Source of the DNA: Pannonibacter tanglangensis
GTDB lineage: Bacteria; Pseudomonadota; Alphaproteobacteria; Rhizobiales; Stappiaceae
Reading direction: 5' to 3' (one strand)
Assembly (NCBI RefSeq): GCF_009915685.1
Contig: NZ_JAABLP010000004.1
DNA length: 64,000 nt
How positions within the stretch are numbered: position 1 is the stretch's first letter; every line of letters starts with the position of its first letter. A model generated the notes under the pieces. It did no database searches. It saw only the letters and a program-made list of their open reading frames with translations, and was not told the DNA's origin. The translations under genes and the position numbers were made by a program. Positions 60,124 through 64,000 of the stretch are shown here, in pieces.

Positions 60124-60979
60124 CCCAGCGGGCTCCACGTTGCGACCACAGAAGAACGGCCAGGATGACGAAGAAGGGCAGGATGCCCCGGTACTGGCTG
60201 ATGCCGTCGATGGCACTGCTCATGCCTTCGACGATGCCGATCGTGAGGCCGCCGGCCAGCGCCAGCGGGAAGGAGCGGAACGCGCCCACCAGCGCCGCCG
60301 CAAGCGCGGGAACCACCAGCAGCGACAGCGACATGAAGTCGGGCGAGCGCTGCGGCGCGATGATCATCAGCGCGAAGGTCGTGAAGGCCCCTGTCACCGC
60401 CCAGACCAGCAGGGCGAGGATGCGCACGCGCACGCCCAGCAGTTCGGCGGCCATGGGCCGTTCCGACAGGGCGCGCAGGTGCAGGCCCGTGCGGGTGCGG
60501 TTGAGGAAGGCGTCGGCAAGCAGGGTGAACACCAGCGCCAGCACGACGGTCAGGACAGAGGCCACCGTCACCTCGACCCCCGCGAGACGGAAGGCGGAGC
60601 CGGGGAAGAGGGTCGGAAACTCCTGCGGGCTCTGGCCTCCGGTGAGGCGCAGCCCCAGCGCGACCAGGCCGACCAGCAGCGCCGCCGTGACCGCCGCCCT
60701 GGTGGTGGCGGTGGCTTCCGAGAACCACTGCGTCATGACGAGGCCGATGAGCGCGCCGGCCAGCGTGCCGACGAGAATGCCGAGCACCACGGCCGGCCAC
60801 AGCGGCACGCCGAGGGAGATGAAGCCGATCATGGAAAAGGTGCCGGCGGTGCCGATGGCCGCGCCGGTGAAGTTGACCACGGCGACAAGGCGGTAGGTGA
60901 AGACCGCGCAGACCCCGAGCAGCGCATAGGCGCCGGCGGCAGTCAGCCCGGCCACGGCCGAGGTGAGAAGCGCATTCAT
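60110..60979 (-). CDS. livH: Liv-type ABC transporter permease (LivH)
   Basis: The 289-residue permease has about eight hydrophobic segments and LivH features: AGAYALLGVCAVFTYRLVAVVNFTGAAIGTAG near the start and RTRTGLHLRALSERPMAAELLGV (about residue 180). It pairs with the fused LivM-LivG protein. ATG 60979 is chosen over an upstream start that would add 16 non-family residues. It follows livK by 57 bases. Confidence 0.92.
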   Translation of the reverse strand: MNALLTSAVAGLTAAGAYALLGVCAVFTYRLVAVVNFTGAAIGTAGTFSMIGFISLGVPLWPAVVLGILVGTLAGALIGLVMTQWFSEATATTRAAVTAALLVGLVALGLRLTGGQSPQEFPTLFPGSAFRLAGVEVTVASVLTVVLALVFTLLADAFLNRTRTGLHLRALSERPMAAELLGVRVRILALLVWAVTGAFTTFALMIIAPQRSPDFMSLSLLVVPALAAALVGAFRSFPLALAGGLTIGIVEGMSSAIDGISQYRGILPFFVILAVLLWSQRGARWDEAR

Positions 60980-61036
60980 GGCAGGTGTTCCCGCTGCAGG
61001 ACGGTGGCACGGCGGACGCCGTGCCACCGGTGTCGG

Positions 61037-62224
61037 TCAGTTGGCGGACGGGAGAACGACCCACTCCGGCGTCTCGACGGTCCAGGTGCCCTTTTCGAGC
61101 TTCATCACCTTGGTCGCCTGCATCGGAGCATGACGATCGCCCTCGCCGAAGACGTAGGGCGTGCCGGCGAGGTCATAGGACTTCGGCTGCATCGTCAGCA
61201 GGGCCTCGGTCACGCTCTCGCGGGTCACCTCGCCGTTGATGCCGGAGAGGACATCCAGCATCACCGTGGCGGCGAGATAGCCACCCTGGGAGAAGGCGGT
61301 CAGCGGCTTGCCGGCCGCCGTCATGGTGGCGATCCAGTCCTTGTTGGCCGCAGATCCGGTTTCCGTGAAGGGCTCCCACTCGGTGCCGACATAGACCGGC
61401 TGGGTGCTGTCGGCCAGCGCCCTGGCGACTTCCTGGGTGTAGCCCGGGGCCAGGAACAGCCAGTTGATGCCGGTGATCTTCTGCGCGTCCGCCGTCTTCA
61501 CCCACTGCACCACGCCCGGCTCGACCGCGTTCTGGATCACCGCATCGCAGCCCGCATCGCGCGCCTTGATGACATAGGGCGTGAGATCCCCCTGGAACGG
61601 CAGGGTCATGTCGAGCAGGTGGATCTTCTTGCCCGTGATCTTTTCCCAGGTCTCGATGGCGCCCTTGTAGGCTTCCTGGGTGCCGCCGATGATGATGAAG
61701 AAGGCGCAGACCTTTTCGGCCTTGAGCTGGTTGGTGGCGTAATAGGCCATCGCCGTCGACAGCGTGTAGGGCCCGACGTTGACCGGGGCGACCGACGGGG
61801 CGTTGAAGCAGGCGGCGTCGACGCCAAGGCCCTGCACCGACAGCACGCCCTTGCGCTTGTAGGTGGTGGCGTTGACGGCGCAGTCGAGCAGGCTGCCCGA
61901 GCCGACCAGGGCCACCACTTCCTTGTTGTCGATGAGATCGCGCGCGGCCTGGGCCGCCACGGCCGGATCGGCCTTGTCGTCGGAGATCGTGTACTCGATC
62001 TTGCAGCCGTTGAGACCGCCCTTGGCATTGACCGCGTCGAAGACGGCCGCAGCAGCCTCGGGAACCTCGCTGAAGTCGGCCGGGCCGGTGATGGTGGAGA
62101 CGGCGCCCAGACGGATCACGCCGTCCTTGCAGGTGGGACCGGCTGCCTCGGCAGAGGTCGTTGCGGACAGGCCGGCGAGGCCGGCCAGGGCGACGCCGCC
62201 CAGAAGCATCGAAATGGACTTCAT
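61037..62224 (-). CDS. livK: Liv-type ABC transporter substrate-binding protein
   Basis: The 395-residue binding protein has a signal peptide (LLGGVALAGLAGLSATTSAEA) and the Leu/Ile/Val-binding fold: VIRLGAVSTITGPADFSEVPEAAAAVFDAVNAKGG, DDKADPAVAAQAARDLIDNKEVVALVG, and GLGVDAACF. Ligand specificity cannot be read; the family binds amino acids, amides, urea and aromatic acids. It sits between a CobW GTPase gene (50-base gap) and livH, inside one apparent operon with an amidohydrolase. Confidence 0.9.
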   Translation of the reverse strand: MKSISMLLGGVALAGLAGLSATTSAEAAGPTCKDGVIRLGAVSTITGPADFSEVPEAAAAVFDAVNAKGGLNGCKIEYTISDDKADPAVAAQAARDLIDNKEVVALVGSGSLLDCAVNATTYKRKGVLSVQGLGVDAACFNAPSVAPVNVGPYTLSTAMAYYATNQLKAEKVCAFFIIIGGTQEAYKGAIETWEKITGKKIHLLDMTLPFQGDLTPYVIKARDAGCDAVIQNAVEPGVVQWVKTADAQKITGINWLFLAPGYTQEVARALADSTQPVYVGTEWEPFTETGSAANKDWIATMTAAGKPLTAFSQGGYLAATVMLDVLSGINGEVTRESVTEALLTMQPKSYDLAGTPYVFGEGDRHAPMQATKVMKLEKGTWTVETPEWVVLPSAN

Positions 62225-62274
62225 GTGATAACCCTCCCAATCGCGTTGATCGCGGTTGATCCAGAAACAGCAGT

Positions 62275-63417
62275 TCAGGCGGCCTTGTTCCCCGATGCGG
62301 CCATCACGTCCCTTGCCGGGTTCTTGATGGCGGCCGCATCCACGTCGGCGAACCGGGCCAGGGTTCGCTCGATCACGTCGCGCGGAATGCCGCGCACGAT
62401 GAAGACGAGGCGGGTGCCTCGGGTCTGGTCCGGCCAGGCCGGAAGGCGGACGGGCGGATGCAGCACATGCTGCACGCCCTGCACCAGCAGCGGACGGTCA
62501 CGGTCGTCGTCCAGTTCGACGAGCCCCTTCATCCGCAACAGGCTCTCGCCCTTGAGCAGGGTCAGATACTCCAGCCAGCGGAAGAAGGCGGGCGACGACA
62601 GCGGCTGGTCGATGACGAAGGCATGGGTCTCGATGCCGGCATGCCCGCTACCGGCAACACCAGCAGGGAGATGATGGCCACAGCCGGGACCATGCACGTG
62701 GCCCGGGTCGCTTGCCTGCGGATCGCTGCAGACGAAGCCGGCCGGCGCTGTGGCGGAGGCGAACCATTCCACGGCGGCCCGGCCGAGCGCATCCGGATCG
62801 AAGCCCGTGCCGAGGAGACGCGCGGCCGCGACATGCCCCATGTCGGCTTCCAGCACCCGCGCGGCCGGGTTGATGAGGCCCAGGGCAATGCGCAGACGCT
62901 CCAGCCCGGCGTCGCTCGCCAGGTCCGTCTTGGTGATGACGATGCGCTCGGCAAGACCCACCTGTTTCACTGCTTCCGGGTGGGCGTTGAGGGTGGCAAG
63001 GCCGTTGACGGCGTCAACGGCGGTCACGACCCCCTCCACCGCCAGCCGGCCCGACAGCGCGGGGGCAACCAGCAGCGTATGCAGCACGGGCACCGGATCG
63101 GCGAGACCCGTGGTCTCGATCAGGATGCGGCTGACGGAGGCCAGCTCGCCCGTGTCGCGCCGGGCGAGGATTTCGGTCAGGGTGGTGACGAGATCATCCC
63201 GCACGGTGCAGCAGATGCAGCCGTTGTCGAGCAGGGCGAAACGCTCCTCGCTCGTCTCCACCAGCAGGTGGTCAAGGCCGATGGCGCCGAATTCGTTGAT
63301 GATCGCCAGCGTGCCGTCCAGTGCCGGCTGGCGCAGCAGCCGGTTGAGGAGCGTCGTCTTGCCGGCCCCGAGAAAGCCGGTCAGGACCGTGAGCGGAAGA
63401 GGTGCGTCACCGGTCAT
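62275..63417 (-). CDS. CobW/COG0523 G3E GTPase (metallochaperone-like)
   Basis: The 380-residue GTPase has Walker A GFLGAGKTTLLNRLL, ETTGLADP, ITKTDLA for guanine recognition, and the metal motif GCICC (about residue 66). A histidine-rich loop (DPGHVHGPGCGHH, about 265) and a C-terminal CobW domain follow. COG0523 proteins move zinc or other metals to client enzymes. It overlaps the amidohydrolase gene (ATGA), so a metal-delivery role for that enzyme is plausible. Confidence 0.9.
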   Translation of the reverse strand: MTGDAPLPLTVLTGFLGAGKTTLLNRLLRQPALDGTLAIINEFGAIGLDHLLVETSEERFALLDNGCICCTVRDDLVTTLTEILARRDTGELASVSRILIETTGLADPVPVLHTLLVAPALSGRLAVEGVVTAVDAVNGLATLNAHPEAVKQVGLAERIVITKTDLASDAGLERLRIALGLINPAARVLEADMGHVAAARLLGTGFDPDALGRAAVEWFASATAPAGFVCSDPQASDPGHVHGPGCGHHLPAGVAGSGHAGIETHAFVIDQPLSSPAFFRWLEYLTLLKGESLLRMKGLVELDDDRDRPLLVQGVQHVLHPPVRLPAWPDQTRGTRLVFIVRGIPRDVIERTLARFADVDAAAIKNPARDVMAASGNKAA

Positions 63418-64000
63418 GCCAGTCCCTCCGCGCCATGCACCAGCCGCCCCTCGAACCAGGTCTGCAGCACCCGGGTCTTGCCGATCGCACCGGCCGGGCA
63501 GGTCAGCACGTCCTGGTCGAGGACGATGATGTCGGCGGACTTGCCGATCTCCAGCGAGCCGACCACATCGCCCAGACCCATCATGCGGGCGGAGTTGATG
63601 GTGAAGATCTCGAGCACGGTGGCGATATCGAGCGCCTGTTCCGGCCACAGGCTCTCGCCCGGGAAATCGCCATGCGGGTTCTGGCGCGTCACCAGCCCCT
63701 CGATGCCGGTCCAGGGGTTCGGGTTCGGGATCACCGGCCAGTCGCTGCCGCCGGCCATCAGGGCACCGGCTTCGAGCAGGTCGCGGTTGGGCCAGAAGCG
63801 GGTGGCGCGTTCGACGCCCATGGTCTGCTTGTGGCCCTCGAGGAAGGCGGTCGGGAACCAGATGAAGGGCGACAGGTCGGCCCCCATGCCCAGCTCGCGG
63901 AAGCGGGGGATGTCCGCGTCGCGGATGTAGCTGGCATGGGCGATGTGATGCGTCAGCCGCGTCGGGCCGTTGAAGGAGCGCACCACGTCCAGCGCATCCA
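63414..64000 (-). CDS. Amidohydrolase-family protein, YtcJ-like (C-terminal part)
   Basis: The visible 195 residues are the C-terminal part of a metal-dependent hydrolase; the rest lies beyond the right edge. LTHHIAHASYI retains metal or catalytic histidines, GGSDWPVIPNPNPWTGIEGLVTR has the conserved aspartate, and SLEIGKSADIIVLDQDVL closes the barrel. This matches the YtcJ group of COG1574 amidohydrolases. It is the upstream gene of the CobW-Liv cluster and overlaps cobW by ATGA. The frame remains open to the edge. Confidence 0.85.
   Translation of the reverse strand, partial: DALDVVRSFNGPTRLTHHIAHASYIRDADIPRFRELGMGADLSPFIWFPTAFLEGHKQTMGVERATRFWPNRDLLEAGALMAGGSDWPVIPNPNPWTGIEGLVTRQNPHGDFPGESLWPEQALDIATVLEIFTINSARMMGLGDVVGSLEIGKSADIIVLDQDVLTCPAGAIGKTRVLQTWFEGRLVHGAEGLA

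Noticed and set aside
60077..62674. An 865-codon plus-strand frame antisense to livH, livK and cobW
   Set aside because: It is low-complexity antisense sequence; the minus-strand genes have clear families and coupled starts.

Overview
The window is about 64 kb of GC-rich DNA from an alphaproteobacterium, most likely of the Hyphomicrobiales. A Stappiaceae-like genus is my best guess, but nothing here fixes the genus. The grounds are the high GC content, an imuA-imuB-dnaE2 mutagenesis cassette behind an alphaproteobacterial LexA box (GTTC-N7-GTTC), many ABC and TRAP importers, and ATGA-coupled operons. I see no rRNA, tRNA, CRISPR array, transposase, integrase or phage gene. Most of the window is ordinary chromosome.

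Layout. 0-7 kb: a nucleotidyltransferase-fold gene, then dnaE2, imuB and imuA on the minus strand. 7-16 kb: 8-oxoguanine deaminase, an MFS permease, a SprA-type protein, a creatininase-family hydrolase, a repeat block, a TRAP permease pair without its binding protein, a 2-hydroxyacid dehydrogenase and a PilZ protein. 16-20 kb: an FKBP-rhodanese fusion, an M15-like lipoprotein, an ArsC/Spx-like reductase, and a class III cyclase with a haem-b-like membrane anchor and a [2Fe-2S] domain. 20-28 kb: a peptide/nickel-type ABC operon with a fused double ATPase, then a copper ATPase behind a CueR-type promoter. 28-35 kb: a GMC oxidoreductase, an orphan TRAP binding protein, a second copy of the dispersed repeat, an SCP2 protein, a sugar-acid dehydratase with its GntR regulator, and a TerB/DUF533 protein. 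35-43 kb: an Lrp regulator divergent from hpd, a GGDEF-EAL protein, and preT-preA for reductive pyrimidine breakdown. 43-46 kb: a CRTAC1/FG-GAP protein coupled to a dihaem DUF1111 protein. 46-54 kb: the xylose locus (ROK regulator, xylF, xylH, xylG, xylB, xylA). 54-64 kb: an NMT1-type binding protein, a DeoR regulator, an FAD oxidoreductase, and a Liv-type ABC operon headed by an amidohydrolase and a CobW GTPase.

How the genes work together. The xylose block is a complete uptake and isomerase route (XylFHG import, XylA to xylulose, XylB to xylulose-5-phosphate) under a divergent ROK repressor. A xylonate/arabinonate-type dehydratase 20 kb away suggests a parallel sugar-acid route. preT-preA and the NMT1-type binding protein, 12 kb apart, each carry an upstream dyad close to the RutR box, suggesting one pyrimidine-responsive regulon. 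The right-hand operon couples a metal-dependent hydrolase, a metal-handling GTPase and a Liv-type importer.

The points most worth a second look are the RutR-like sites, the MITE-like dispersed repeat beside hairpin direct repeats, the redox-anchored cyclase, the amidohydrolase-CobW-Liv operon, and the dihaem/CRTAC1 pair.
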